A stretch of 64,000 nucleotides of DNA from Ophiostoma sp. CBS 140.51. Lineage: Eukaryota; Ascomycota; Sordariomycetes; Ophiostomatales; Ophiostomataceae. Under the pieces are notes generated by a model. The model saw only the letters and a list, made by a program, of their open reading frames with translations, was not told the origin of the DNA and ran no database searches. Both the position numbers and the translations under genes were made by a program. The stretch lies in assembly GCA_029298735.1 (NCBI GenBank), contig JANSLP010000131.1, positions 1-64,000 of the forward strand, read 5' to 3'. Shown piece by piece: positions 44,801-56,100 of the stretch; position 1 is the stretch's first letter, and every line of letters begins with the position of its first letter.

Positions 44801-45745
44801 CCGGTTCGTGGTCCGAGTTCTGGCCTGTCTTTACCAATGTCATTCTGGGTCTGCCGCAGATTCTGTCGTCCTTCCTCATGATTATCATTTGGTAAGTTTC
44901 AAGACTGCCTTGGCTGGCTCCTTCCTTTTTTACACTGTACTCCTTCCACGTTGAGATATTTACCACTTTCGGTCTTTCCCCCTTCCACCTTTTTTGTTTT
45001 CGTTCTGCTCCTTCCCATTTTGTCGCTTAATCCCTTTGCCCCTATTTCTTCTTCTCGCATAAATTATTCCAACCTCCAATTTTTTTCACCTGCTAACGCC
45101 TCCTCTTTTAGCTGCTTCACCGACTGCATCGCCGCCATTGTCCTCGCCTACGAAACACCCGAGGCCGACCTCCTGCTTCGCCCACCCCGCAACCCGCGCA
45201 CCACTCGCCTTGTCAACTGGCAGCTCATGCTACATGCCTATGGATTTGTCGGCATGATTGAGGTTGTTCTCAGCTTTACCATGGCCTACTGGTACCTCGT
45301 CCGTCGCGGCGTTCCCTTTGGCGAGCTGTGGCTGTCATTTGGCAACTACGACTCGGACTTTTTGGCCAGCGTCGGTGGCCTTGACGGCCTGACGTCTCGC
45401 ATCAACGAGGCCAGCTCGGTGTATTTCATCACACTCGTTGTTCTGCAGTGGTTCAACTTGATGGCTGTGCGCACGCGCCGTTTGTCTCTGTTCCAGCACC
45501 CGCCCGCGTTCAACAAGAAAACACAGAACCTGCTGCTGTTCCCAGCCATTGTCCTGTCGCTCGGTATTGCTGTTATCTGGCTGTACATTCCGCAGCTGCA
45601 GGTGGTGCTGGGCACATCTAGTGTCCCTGCTGAGTACTACTTCTTGCCCATGGCTCTGGGCCTAGGCCTGCTGGGTGTCGACGAGGCGCGCAAGGCGGCA
45701 GTCCGTCGTTACCCCAAGGGTCTGCTCGCCAAGATGGCATGGTAA
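41803..45745 (+). CDS. Type IIC P-type ATPase (Na+/K+-ATPase alpha-like)
   Basis: Four exons, join(41803..42118,42190..43018,43122..44891,45112..45745), 1,182 residues. All introns keep frame and have good branch sites (TGTTAAC, TGCTAAC). Landmarks are the actuator TGES (from 287), the M4 ion-site IPEGLP, the phosphorylated Asp455 in DKTGTLT, the nucleotide-binding KGAPDMLL and the hinge TGDGVNDAPA (from 875), with a C-terminal membrane domain of several helices in the last two exons. The order and the PEGLP form place it in P2C, the group of animal Na,K- and H,K-ATPases, not the fungal ENA (P2D) or PMA1 (P3A) pumps. Fungal P2C pumps are known but little studied, so the transported ion is uncertain. 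The N-terminal 100 residues are acidic, then Arg/Ser-rich. No beta subunit gene is nearby. Confidence 0.9.
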
Positions 45746-46150
45746 GATGATTGAGGTGATAAAAGGGTGATTGTTGGGCACTTTTGTTGCCTGTACTTGG
45801 TGCGTATTCACTTCTTCGCAAGCCAATCGCCTTCTGAGGTTGGCCGTATTATAGTCTACTTTTATATATTTCTTCTATCTAAATCCATGTCTACTTCACA
45901 TCAACCGCATTTACTTGTTTTATAGCAATGTACAGAAAGTACATCTTGAGTGAATAAACTTCGGTTTGGGTCATTCACTTCACTCGGGCGAGTAGTTTTC
46001 ACTGCTGTTTCATTTGTGGCTCAGACTCTTATAAACAGCACCTTCGAGTCCCGTTTGCACTCAGAAAATGCAAACGCTCTCCTCCCTCTATCCCTTCAAC
46101 TCCATCTCACAACACGAATTTTTCTTATCTCAACCAATCGATCTCACAAT
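45746..46150. other. Intergenic between ATPase and kinase pseudogene
   Basis: About 400 bases: the 3' end of the ATPase gene, then a possible old promoter with a C/T-rich leader (46080-46150) in front of the pseudogene ATG. Nothing else seen. Confidence 0.6.
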
Positions 46151-47878
46151 ATGGTCGACGCTTCCCCTGCCGAGACACTTCCTGCAGAGTCGATGTCTGG
46201 CTCGAGCGAAGGCAGCGGCAGCGAACACAGCGATGCCTCTCACCACGGCAACTACGACAGGATACTCCGATTCAAGAACGACCACCATCCGTGTGATAAG
46301 ATGCACCAATACTATCCCGGCAGCTACCACCCGGTCGATATTGGCAACTTTCTGAACAAAGGAAAGTACAAGGTGCTCCGCAAACTGGGCTACGGTCCAC
46401 GTTCGACCGTCTGGCTGGCCCGCGACATCGAGGCAAACAAGCGCTATGCCATCAAGATCCTAAAGGCAAGGAAGTCGACCGGAGACGGGCTGGAAGAGTT
46501 GACCATGTACAAGCATCTGGAGGCCAAGCTGTCTCCCAAGGTGATCAGCCGCCACTTCACCAAGATCTTCGACGTGTTCGAGGTGGAAGGACCCAACGGC
46601 ACACACAAGTGTCTGGTGTACGAGCCCATGGGCGCTGACGGCAATCTTTTGCTGACATTTTTTCCGCGGCTACATCCCCGGGCATAAGGTACATGATCAC
46701 CGGCGGTTCTTGGTGCGCGCAACCAAGCAAATCATGCGAGACACCTTGGAGGCCTTCAAGGTGTTGCACGACAACGGCATCGCTCACAATGGCATCCATC
46801 GGGGGAACATGCTCTTTGCACTCAAGAAAGAGCCTTGATGACGAAACGGAGGCTACACTTTGGCAACCGGCCAATGTGTGGGATGATATGCCGGACTCCA
46901 TCTCGGAGCGGCTTGAGCGCAACGACGGCAAAGTTGACCCCTGGGCACCGAAGCATGTCTACGTTCCCAAGCAGCTCGTCGACTTTGTTGACACGGGTCC
47001 CAACCTGCACATCAAGATTGGCGATCCTGAGGGGGGTGGGTCTCCTTCCTTGCTGTATCTTTATATTTGAACACACGCTGACCTGCAGCCTACTTTGTCG
47101 ACAACCCGCCGTCTGGACAGAGAACTCCCTGGGCACTCCGGGCCCCCGAGCTCTTCTTTGCCAAGAACATATCCGACGCCACCAAGGATGGCCGCCAACT
47201 CGACGTCTAGAGTCTCGGCTGTCTGCTTTTCGAGATTGTCACAGGCCGCCCCCTCTTTGTCTTTTACTACCATATCGACGATGATGGTGAAAATGACGAC
47301 CATATGCTGGCCCTTATTTCGACGTTGGGTCCTTCTCCATCTAGCCTACACGACATGTAGCTCCGGTCGCGTCTTTACTTTCGCGAGTCCAAGAGTGGAG
47401 AGCGGATTCCCTACTGTGCCAACCTAGGTGGCATGGACGAAGTAGGCTCGGACGAAGAGCCCTTTGTGCCCGACCCCTATCCAATGGAAAAGTTCTTTAA
47501 CGATGCGGCGCCGAACCTGGCCAAGGCGGACGAGGGTGTTCAGATCAAAAAATTGATCCGGCAGATTCTTCAGTACCACCCGACGAAGCGCCCGACGGTG
47601 GCCGAGATTCTGGAGGACCGTGGTTTGTCCGCAACGACTGGGGGAGTGAGAATCTAGACGACCCCGGTTACGAAGATAATGACAGGAAGGAGAGCGACGA
47701 TGTGAAGGGGAAGGAAAAGAAGAAAGAGACGGAGAAGGAGAAGGGTAACGACAGCAGCAAGTACGGCGACAACGACGATGAGGCAGCCTACGAGTACGAT
47801 GCCGATGAGTACGACGAGGATGACATTGAGAAGATGTTGCAAAGGACGCGGAAGGGCAAGGGAAAGGAAAAGGCGTGA
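46151..47878 (+). pseudogene. SR-protein-kinase (SRPK)-like pseudogene
   Basis: Starts as an SRPK-like kinase: YHPVDIGNFLNKGKYKVLRK, an intact ATP-site Lys in YAIKILKA, and the family pattern through to an acidic/Lys-rich tail. The frame is broken repeatedly. There is one extra base in a T-run at 46658-46663, a second shift near 46830, in-frame TAG at 47208-47210 and at 47358-47360, and a third shift near 47620. Both TAGs sit where the family has Trp (the first in the DxWSLG motif). The catalytic-loop Asp is Gly (HNGI at 46785-46796). A normal intron (47036-47088) is still present. Homology resumes after each break up to TGA 47876, so decay looks recent. One or two shifts could be sequencing errors, but all the lesions together are hard to explain that way. 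Confidence 0.85.
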
Positions 47879-49067
47879 AGTAAAATGCAGTGAACCAAGG
47901 AACGCCCGGGTTAACAAACAGTCTGGAACGATCCTTTAAACGCCACAATGCTTAAACGGTGTTAGTCGTCTGTTAGGTCAAATAGTGTCAGGGACCAGAA
48001 CGAAGACGAATGGGGAAACAAGGGAAGGATGGGAAAGACTGTGCAACCATAGCATTTTCTAGGTAGAAATACGACTTCAAGTCGTTGCTCATGTGGTACT
48101 GCTACAGTCAAGAATTATGAATACAGTGAGCGTACCTGCCGTTGGTCGTGACCCAAGACAAACACTGGCGCCGTGCGGCTGAGGCTCGTCTTCTCCCTTT
48201 CTCTACTTTTGACGAGAAGCCATCACGAAAAGAATAAGAGAAGGCAATGCAAAACGCCACAAAATTATTTTGTGAAGTGAAGGGGGGGCCCAACATCCAT
48301 GGCTAAGCTTTTCTGGGCCGGTCGGTCCCTTCTTTTCCCTTGTCGTCCCTTGCCCTGGGCAATAAAACGGTTTGTGCATCGACAGAAATCGACGAAACAG
48401 AAGTCAACAACTGCGCCTCACGAACCAAAAAGCAATATTGGCTGTCCGAGTGGGGAATAGCCTTGCGCCTCTTTTTGAATCGTTGGTTTACCATCTTGTT
48501 TCTCCTCATCTTTTTCTCGCTCTCCTCGCCTTTTTGGATCTGGTTATGAATTCAAGTCCAGGGAAATTCCATGAGAAGCAGGAAAGCCCAAAGCGTATTC
48601 GTCCTATACTGCGCAACATTCTGTGCACGAGTAAATACGGTGGTATCCTGAAAATATGGAAGGACTGGCATTTGCGCACCAAAAGATGCACTTTTCACCT
48701 TCACTTAAAAAAGTCCAGCAAAATTGATAGAAAATCAAAGAGCATATCGAATAGCAGGTATTAATCTTAAAAAGAGATCTGTCGAATTATATTTCAATTC
48801 GGAGTGCTTTTTGTAGAGTTGTTAGGGGTTTATTACAGGCGTTCCAGCTTTTTGGTGCGAGAAATAAAATCTACTAGTTAATAAACAATTACAGGAAAAT
48901 ATCAGTCAATTTATAACTCCACGAAAATACGTTCGTTTAATTTTTAAAAATACGAATAAATACAAAACATTATTAAGAATCAGCAGGCCCAGATCTTGTC
49001 ACCTTTTACGATACATTTCTTTTTCCGGCACTCGTGTTTTTGATCGCATCACTTCTACGAACTCACC
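47879..49067. other. Intergenic, AT-rich
   Basis: 1.2 kb without a supported gene. 48740-49000 is strongly AT-rich. The last 60 bases form the leader of the secreted-protein gene. Confidence 0.5.
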
Positions 49068-49841
49068 ATGAAGAGCCTCTTCCTTTTGACAGTCGGTCTG
49101 TCGTGGTTAGAAGGTGCCGTGGCCTCACGTTGCCGTCCATCTAAGCCGTCATCGTCTTCGGTCGTGCCGTCCTCGTCGTCTGCCATCCCATCATCGTCGA
49201 ACGCTGTTCCCTCTTCGTCGTCGAGCACCCCCTCATCTTCTTCGATCTCGTCTTCATCTAGCATCTCCTCCTCTCCGCCAGTCCCCTCGTCATCCTCGGT
49301 CTCCCCTTCGGCTTCCTCATCGTCTTCTGCAGCTCCCGTTCCATCCTGCTATCCCTACGGCGACAACTTGGTGGTCGACAGCACGTTTGGCCTTTCCGAC
49401 AGCGTGCTCCAGTGGTGGACTCCCGTGGGCGACACAGACCACGGCTCCGCCGTCGGTCTCGGCAACTGCTATGACGACACAGAGGCGTGCGGCCAGGTGT
49501 CCATCAGTTTACCGGGCACATACGGACTGCGCCAGGCGTTATCAACAGTGTCGGGCCAATCCTACTTTGTGTCCGTGGCCTACAAGGTCGTCGGCGGGAC
49601 GGCAAATGCACAAAACACAATCACTTTGGCAGTGGACAATACGGACGGCACGACGGCCATAGGCAATGCGGACCTGCTGCCGTACCAAGAGTACCACACG
49701 TTCATGACCCAGTTTGTGGCCTCGAGCGACACGACGACACTGACGGTATCGATTGGGACGGCCGGGTCGACAGGTGTCGGATACTTCTTGAGTGCAGTGA
49801 CGGTCGAAACATGCTCTCAGCAGGAACCGGAGTCGAATTAG
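49068..49841 (+). CDS. Secreted Ser-rich protein with C-terminal beta-sandwich-like domain
   Basis: Single exon, 257 residues. A signal peptide is clear (MKSLFLLTVGLSWLEGAVAS). Residues about 25-95 are almost only Ser, Pro, Ala and Val, a likely heavily O-mannosylated stalk. Residues about 96-257 contain four cysteines and alternating hydrophobic/polar strands (GQSYFVSVAYKVV, TTTLTVSIGTAGSTGVGYF) resembling carbohydrate-binding-module jelly-roll folds. There is no GPI signal or membrane helix at the end. The likely location is cell wall or secreted. The binding partner is unknown and a CBM-like role is inference. Start context caccATGaag is good. Confidence 0.75.
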   Translation: MKSLFLLTVGLSWLEGAVASRCRPSKPSSSSVVPSSSSAIPSSSNAVPSSSSSTPSSSSISSSSSISSSPPVPSSSSVSPSASSSSSAAPVPSCYPYGDNLVVDSTFGLSDSVLQWWTPVGDTDHGSAVGLGNCYDDTEACGQVSISLPGTYGLRQALSTVSGQSYFVSVAYKVVGGTANAQNTITLAVDNTDGTTAIGNADLLPYQEYHTFMTQFVASSDTTTLTVSIGTAGSTGVGYFLSAVTVETCSQQEPESN

Positions 49842-50645
49842 GTGATGGTGGAGGAGGAGAGATGCCTTGAGGAGGATCTAGCCTAGGTCGCAGCGAGGCT
49901 GCGTTGTTCGTGTAAATAGTGGGTTAATACTACCTTGTCTTCATAAACCACGTTGTGATGACGTTGGATCATGTTTGTTTTGTGTCGGTAGCCGCAGTAC
50001 CGATATCCGTTTTCAGGGTCTTTGTTGGAAGAGTAACATCTCGCCACTCAAGTAAAGTACAGTGTTAACAAAATTGTCGCCTTACTCACCCAATGCGCCT
50101 TTTGTTACTTCTAAACGGCGAGCTTTGTAGCTTCTGTATGACAAAGCTTCAATGGCGGGGAAGCTGGGCGGGCTAGCTGCCACTCGTTCGGCGATTAGAC
50201 GCCCCACTAGAGCTCTCGCCCGTCCCCGGGTGCCGCCTGCAGGTCGGCGAGCACTTTTGCCGGGTTCCTTCCTGTCGTACCCGTAGCCCTGTTCTGATAA
50301 CGACCAGCATCCTATTTTGGAAACTGTCGGTAACTCTTCTCTTCCATCTTTTTTCCTGATCACCAATTCTTCTTCCTCTAACTTATCCTCGGTGTCGTCT
50401 TTTTCTGTCAACTTCAATCGACAATCGCCGCCACCGGCTCGTAGATAAAAGCCTTAGCTTCGCCCGCCACCCGCCCGCTTTTCAGCAACTACTTCCCCCA
50501 CATTGTCAACTTGTCACAAGCATTTCCTCCCATCTCAACTTTGACATCTACTCATCACCCTCTCTTCATCCGCGTCAACGTCAACGTCAACGTCACCATC
50601 GACCAACACCACCACTTAACACCACCACCCTATCCAACCGTCATC
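49842..50645. other. Intergenic before the small Cys-rich gene
   Basis: 800 bases. The last 180 bases are a C/T-rich leader with a gtcaac hexamer repeat at 50573-50595. No other coding frame is supported. Confidence 0.6.
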
Positions 50646-50985
50646 ATGTGTATGGGTGCTACCTGTCCTACGTGCTGTGAGTGTCCCCCTCATGCCAGTC
50701 TTCTCCTCAGTCGACTTTCTGAATCTCTGCCTCCTCCGTCAAAGACGCCTCCCTCCAGTCGGCCGTCTTTCGACTACGTCGTCGTCGACTCTTCTCTTGT
50801 CCTCCCGTCGGTCGGACGCTAACACTTCTACAGCCAAGAAGTCCTGGCGAGGCTGCGGCCGGCACATCCCCCAGGCGCTGTCGGGCGTCGCCGAGTCCGA
50901 GTGGTGTGCGTGCACGCCCAAGGTGACGGTGGACGGCAAGGAGTACCCTCCTGCGGCGGGGACGGGTACAGCTGCCAGCACTTGA
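50646..50985 (+). CDS. Small Cys-rich protein, 60 residues
   Basis: Two exons, join(50646..50676,50834..50985). Exon 1 is only 31 nt (MCMGATCPTC plus one base). The 157-nt intron has a GTGAGT donor, a GCTAAC branch and a CTACAG acceptor, and splicing yields SKKSWRGCGRHIP without a break. Cysteines fall as CxxxxCxxC near the N terminus, then Cys in GCG and CAC, a possible metal site. A Pro-Pro ending (YPPAAG) follows VDGKE. No signal peptide. I recall similar short proteins as widespread in fungi, but know no function. The first exon is too short for most ORF finders, so this gene is easily missed. Confidence 0.75.
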
Positions 50986-51452
50986 GGAGCCCACGAAGTG
51001 GGCGACCCAACTCGCGACTGGAATTGATGAAACGAATGGATGATGATGAGCATAGCATGAGCGGATGGGCGGCGTTGATTGATGTAAAGTATGGGAATGG
51101 GTTGAGTACGGGTTGGATGAGCATAGCGGAGCACGAACGGAACACGGAGCATAGTACGGAGTGTGTAGCATGGGATTGAACGAATTGACTGAATTGAGAT
51201 ATCATGATTGATACAGAACATGCCGATTTTAAAAACAATTTATTGAATATTTATGGTATATATTGTAGTGTATGGTACATGGTATACGGGATATCCCAAT
51301 CGAAACGCCATACGGATATGTAAATAGAGAGATGAAATCAAGAAAATCAGAAGAAATGGAAACAGATGCAGGCATGCTCTTCAGCTCGCTCGCTTGTATG
51401 CAATAAAGTAGTATGCAGTTAGCAGCTCGCAGCTCTGCGCTCGTCTGTCTAC
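50986..51452. other. Convergent 3' region
   Basis: Space between the small Cys-rich gene (+) and the permease (-). No coding frame supported. AT-rich in 51220-51300. Confidence 0.6.
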
Positions 51453-53135
51453 TTAGAATAGCGCCTTCAGCATCCGCACCGGCAGATTCTTCCACGTCTT
51501 GGGCCGCGAATCACCCACCTGTCGCGGGTAAATGGCCAGACCCTCGTCGATATCAATCTCGTCGGTGGGCACCCACAGGCGCCAGTCGTGGGTGTACGCC
51601 TTCCAGCCCAGATACAGGACCAGCACAACGGGCAGGGCCAGGAACTTTTGGAAGAAGACGGAGGCGCTGGGCTTGGCACCGGGCGAAGGGTAGAGTGCCG
51701 AGTAGAATGTGGCAAGTAGGCACACAATATTGAGGAACAGGCCGATGCAGCTGCCGTAGACACCAAAGTTGGGCTTGTAGGCAATATCGTCGAGCGAGCG
51801 GCCCTTGGCCTGCCAGACGTAGCGGAAACGGATATGTGTCAGGCAAATGGAGCCCCAAACAAACAGGAACGACAAACCAGACAGCGACAGCAGCCAGTTG
51901 AAGACGGTAGTGGCCTGGCCGGACTCGCCGATAAAGGCCAGCAGACCAAAGGCGAACTGAACGACCAGGCACCAGAGGGGGCGACCACCCTTGTCGACAA
52001 AGGCCAGGAACTTGGGGGCCATGCCGCGCTCAGCCAGGGCCTGCATAGTACGCGTGGAACCAAACGTGCACGAGTTGGCGACGCTGATGACGGAAATGGT
52101 GATGACGGCATTGAAGATGGAGGGTAAGACTTTGATGCCGGCGTCCTGGATGGCGAGCACAAACGGCGAGGCCTTAGTGTTGGCGCCCGAAGCACCCAGC
52201 AGACGGTCGTCGGTGGCGGGCAGGATCAGACCCAGGATAAACAGGTTGACAATGTAGAAGAAGGCAATGCGCCAAAAGACCTGCTTGGTGGCCATGGGGA
52301 TGGACCGCAGAGGGTTGGCCGACTCGGCGGCCGCCAGACCAACGAGCTCGGTACCGCCAAAGGAAAAAGCAGCCACGACAAAGACACTAGCAAAGCCGTT
52401 GAAGCCGTTTTGGAAGGCGCCCGGGTCGTGCCAGTACTTGGCGCCCAAGTAGCCCTGCTCGCCGACACCGCCGCAGTTGATGACAATGCCCAGGATGATG
52501 AAGCCAACACAGGCCAGGATCTTGACGAGTGACAGAACAAACTCGACTTCACCGTAGCCGCGGACACCAAAGATCTGGATGGCGACAAGGATAACCAAAA
52601 ACACAGCAATCCAGATGCCGTCGTTCAAGTCTTCGCGCCAGAATTGGATGGTAATGGAAGCAGCCGTCAGTTCAAAGGGCAAGACCGTCAGCCAGGTGAG
52701 GGCATAGTCCCAGCCCGTGGCGAAACCCCAGGCAGGGTCGACGAAGCGGACAACATAAGTGTAAAAGGCACCGTTGACGGGATACATGACAGCCAGCTCA
52801 GCCAGGGCCTGACAGGTAAATAGAAGCATGATGCCAACAATGAAATAACAGATGATGAGAGAAGCAGGGCCACCAGCGTGCAGAGCACCACCAGAGCCGA
52901 CAAACAGACCGGCACCAATGGCACCGCCAATGGCAATCATCTGCATGTGGCGGCCCTTAAGGTCGCGCTGGAGAACACCGTTCTCACTAGGGGCGCTCTG
53001 GCCGGGCTTGTCGGGCCGCATGACGCCGACTTCTTCATCGTCGCCAACCGGGAGAATGTCTTGGTGTTGGACGACCGGGGCCGCCAGGTGAGCGGGGGCA
53101 GGCCGGCCGCTGACCTCTTTTCCGTAGTCGCTCAT
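51453..53135 (-). CDS. Amino-acid permease (APC superfamily, YAT family)
   Basis: Single exon, 560 residues, ATG at 53135. It is a plasma-membrane proton-coupled amino-acid importer by family. About 12 membrane segments follow a roughly 60-residue hydrophilic N terminus. The YAT family signature is clear around TM1 (RHMQMIAIGGAIGAGLFVGS) and in TM3 (ELAVMYPVNGAFYTY; GWDYALTWLTVLPFE). A C-terminal cytoplasmic tail of about 60 residues begins after the last helix. Substrate specificity cannot be told from the sequence; fungal YAT members range from general to basic-amino-acid carriers. No truncation or odd residue was seen. Confidence 0.93.
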   Translation of the reverse strand: MSDYGKEVSGRPAPAHLAAPVVQHQDILPVGDDEEVGVMRPDKPGQSAPSENGVLQRDLKGRHMQMIAIGGAIGAGLFVGSGGALHAGGPASLIICYFIVGIMLLFTCQALAELAVMYPVNGAFYTYVVRFVDPAWGFATGWDYALTWLTVLPFELTAASITIQFWREDLNDGIWIAVFLVILVAIQIFGVRGYGEVEFVLSLVKILACVGFIILGIVINCGGVGEQGYLGAKYWHDPGAFQNGFNGFASVFVVAAFSFGGTELVGLAAAESANPLRSIPMATKQVFWRIAFFYIVNLFILGLILPATDDRLLGASGANTKASPFVLAIQDAGIKVLPSIFNAVITISVISVANSCTFGSTRTMQALAERGMAPKFLAFVDKGGRPLWCLVVQFAFGLLAFIGESGQATTVFNWLLSLSGLSFLFVWGSICLTHIRFRYVWQAKGRSLDDIAYKPNFGVYGSCIGLFLNIVCLLATFYSALYPSPGAKPSASVFFQKFLALPVVLVLYLGWKAYTHDWRLWVPTDEIDIDEGLAIYPRQVGDSRPKTWKNLPVRMLKALF

Positions 53136-56100
53136 GGTGGAAGAGTGGTGGAGGAGAGTCGATAAGTGGTGTAATATGATGTGTGTAAGTGTTGATGTTG
53201 ATGTTGATCAGCGGGTGTGAAAATTGTTCATTGTTGGAGACGTTGATGTTGATCAACGTCGGGATGTTGGGATGTTGGTCTGTAGGTACGTTGGATGGCT
53301 ACCGTTGAAAAAGTGCCAGACCGGGGTGGTTGAGTAAGAAAAAGAGTAAACAGTGGGAAGAAAGAAGAAGGGAGAAGAGGATGAAGGGGGGCGACCGTTG
53401 CTTTAATAGGAGAGGAGAGAAGGGGAGAGGATGATAAGAGAGAAAGAGGAGAGGAAAAGAAGAAGCACAGATCAGGACTCGGCCAGGGTTGGTCAACACG
53501 GGAAAGGTAGGTGCATGTACTCTGCGCTGGTGCAGGGTAGAGAAGAGGGAAGGAACGAAGGAAGGAAGAGACGTAAGTGTAAGTGGAAGCTGGGGGAAAG
53601 AGCGGACAGGAGGCGGAACGGGGAAGGAGCGACTGTGCACCCAACCGACAGGCAAGGTCAGAAAGTAGACTCAGGCGATCCCTTCCTCAAAGTATGGCCT
53701 GGTACATCTGTTGACAGTTTCTGGTCGACTTTACTTTATTGACACTTGTCGATGGTGGCGGCTGTGCTAAGAGTGCCGCCTTGGGGGAAGCCTGGAGACT
53801 GCCTGGCCTCAAGCCTGACTGCCAGCCAAAATACAAGTACTGCTTGTATGTCTCGTATTTCTTCTATCTGCAGCCAAGCATTGTTGACTCAGATTTGGCC
53901 AGCAAACTACCAGATCATGGAGGGTATCACATGGGGTGAGATTAGAACAGAAAAGGAGAAGAACAGGTACAACATCCACCTCATCATGGCGATGCGTAAT
54001 GATGACCACAAGAAAGTGAGGGGAAGCGGAGAAGAGGACGAGAGCGCGTGGAGATGGCGTGGAGAATGGGATACAAAACGTTTCGTACACGATGGTACTT
54101 GAAGTGAAGATAGAGGTACAATTCAAATCTGTACGAGGCGAAACAAAAGAAGAAATAGACAAGAGACAATTCAGACTAGGCACAGAGAAGAACACGAACA
54201 AGGTGAGACATGGGACGCGGACACAAAGGCCGCCACAAGAGACACAAAAAAGAAGAGAAGGAGAGACAAGGGCAGACAAGAACACTTGGCCATGGCCCTT
54301 GTCGTGCAAGTACACTGTAAGTGTAAGTGCTCCCCAAACATGCCCCTTGAAAGTGGTTGACCTGCCCTGCCTCGGAAGGCATCCGCCAGCCACCTCTACC
54401 TCTGTCCGTGGCGTTTTGAGGACTCCTCTTCGACTTTGGAGTCTCAAGGAGAAATTAACCCAAAAGAGAGAAGGCATAGGAAGAATGCCCTCACAGCTAG
54501 TTGACAGTAAATACACTTTTGTCTGCCGTCCTGATACAGGCAATGAAGATCTTCGTCCCAAGGAAGTGGAGCAAAAACGGAGGATCAAAAGAGGCAGGCA
54601 AAGCAAGCAAGAAATCCAAACCAAGAAGATTAGCACCGGCACTAGAAAAGAGGTAGAAGGTTTCGTAAAAGGAAAGAGGAAAAAGTGAGTAAAATTGATG
54701 GGTCAGATAGGAAGAGAAAGGAAGGACGAGACAACAGTCTCCACTCTATCTTGGCTTAACAACTCAGTATGGGCAGACTTAAACCGAAGTACTGTTCGAG
54801 GCCCTTCAAAAAGTAGAGGCTCGGCGGGGAGAAAACACAATTGCCAAGCGGCCAAGACAGGGCATTCTCTGCCCACTTTTTGCTTTGGCAAGTAGGGGCC
54901 GTCTTGGCTGGGGACGAGGATATGGGGAGACCAAAAGGAACGAAAAGAGGCGGAGCTCTCTCTTGAGGCTGTCATTCAGCTTTGAATGAAGTCGCGTGCC
55001 AGCATGTGCGGACTTTTGGGAGAGAGGTAACAACAGGCGTTTTTGTCACTAACATGGTCACACACAGCGAGAGAGCCTACGAGCTAGGGCAATTCTCCCG
55101 CTAAAGACTACGGCGTTGGGGTCTCCCCGCCGGACGCTATGGCTGTTTCAAGTCTGGTGGGCATGACAGTGAGCCAGGTCATGAGCAGAGGCAGGAAAGG
55201 TTAGATCCAGGATACAACATCTGCCAACTCCCGATAATATTTGAGCCGAAAAATAGCAGCACTACAAATCAACAGCATTCCGCACTGGGCTTCTTAAGCC
55301 GTAACAGTACTTCACTGAGCCGAGGATAGGCTCAAAGTCCGTAATCCACAGTGCCAAGGCCGCTGTAAGTGCAATAAAGGAGCAAATAATACGGGGGAGA
55401 CGGGGTAGAGCTCGGTACATACCCCGAGTTTCCATCACAAGCTTCTTTCGTTGACCGAGCCAGTGTTCAATCTCATCTTCATCTGGACGCGTACTTCATC
55501 ATGTACATGTAGGTACATACAATAGGCGGAAGACTCCATAATCCATTAGGCATGGATCATGGGGGTCGAGCGGGGGAGTGACAAGAAACCTTTTTAAACG
55601 ACAAGTATTCTGGGGAGAGGCTGGAGAAGACGATTTTTCGTGATATTTTTTATGTGAGTCGAAGGGAGACTCGAACAATACAGTTGTCATAAGAATAAGA
55701 AAATGAAATTACCTAACAAAAGTCTGGGGCAGGCAAGGAAACATACGTGGTCCTGGGAGGCTCTTGGGCGGCTCTCGAACAACTGGACTCGGTCCTCCAA
55801 CTGACAACGTTGCTTTTTCAGCTGAAGAACCAAAGAAGCCAGGAGAGCGGTTTCTTTCTTGGCCGACAATGGTGCTACTGCACGCCACAAAGCACGTCCG
55901 TAGAAGAGTCAATAATGCAGGTATGTTTTCAAATCACAAGAGGACGTGCACTGATGCTTGTGGTTGCTGTTGTCAATGTCTTCATCTCGTGTCGTATCTT
56001 CCTTCTCATTGATCTGCATTATTCCAGAAGTTGTCCAGAACAAAAACGGTACTTGTACGCGAGACGCGACTTTCCAGAACAGTTTCGGCACTGGCCCTCG

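Noticed and set aside
54059..54688. 209-codon plus-strand frame, with a 277-codon frame on the opposite strand
   Set aside because: Lys/Arg/Thr-rich without a domain, with both strands open over the same DNA. This looks like base composition, not coding.
55620..55700. GTTCGAGTC word on the minus strand resembling a tRNA T-loop
   Set aside because: No acceptor or anticodon stem can be folded around it.
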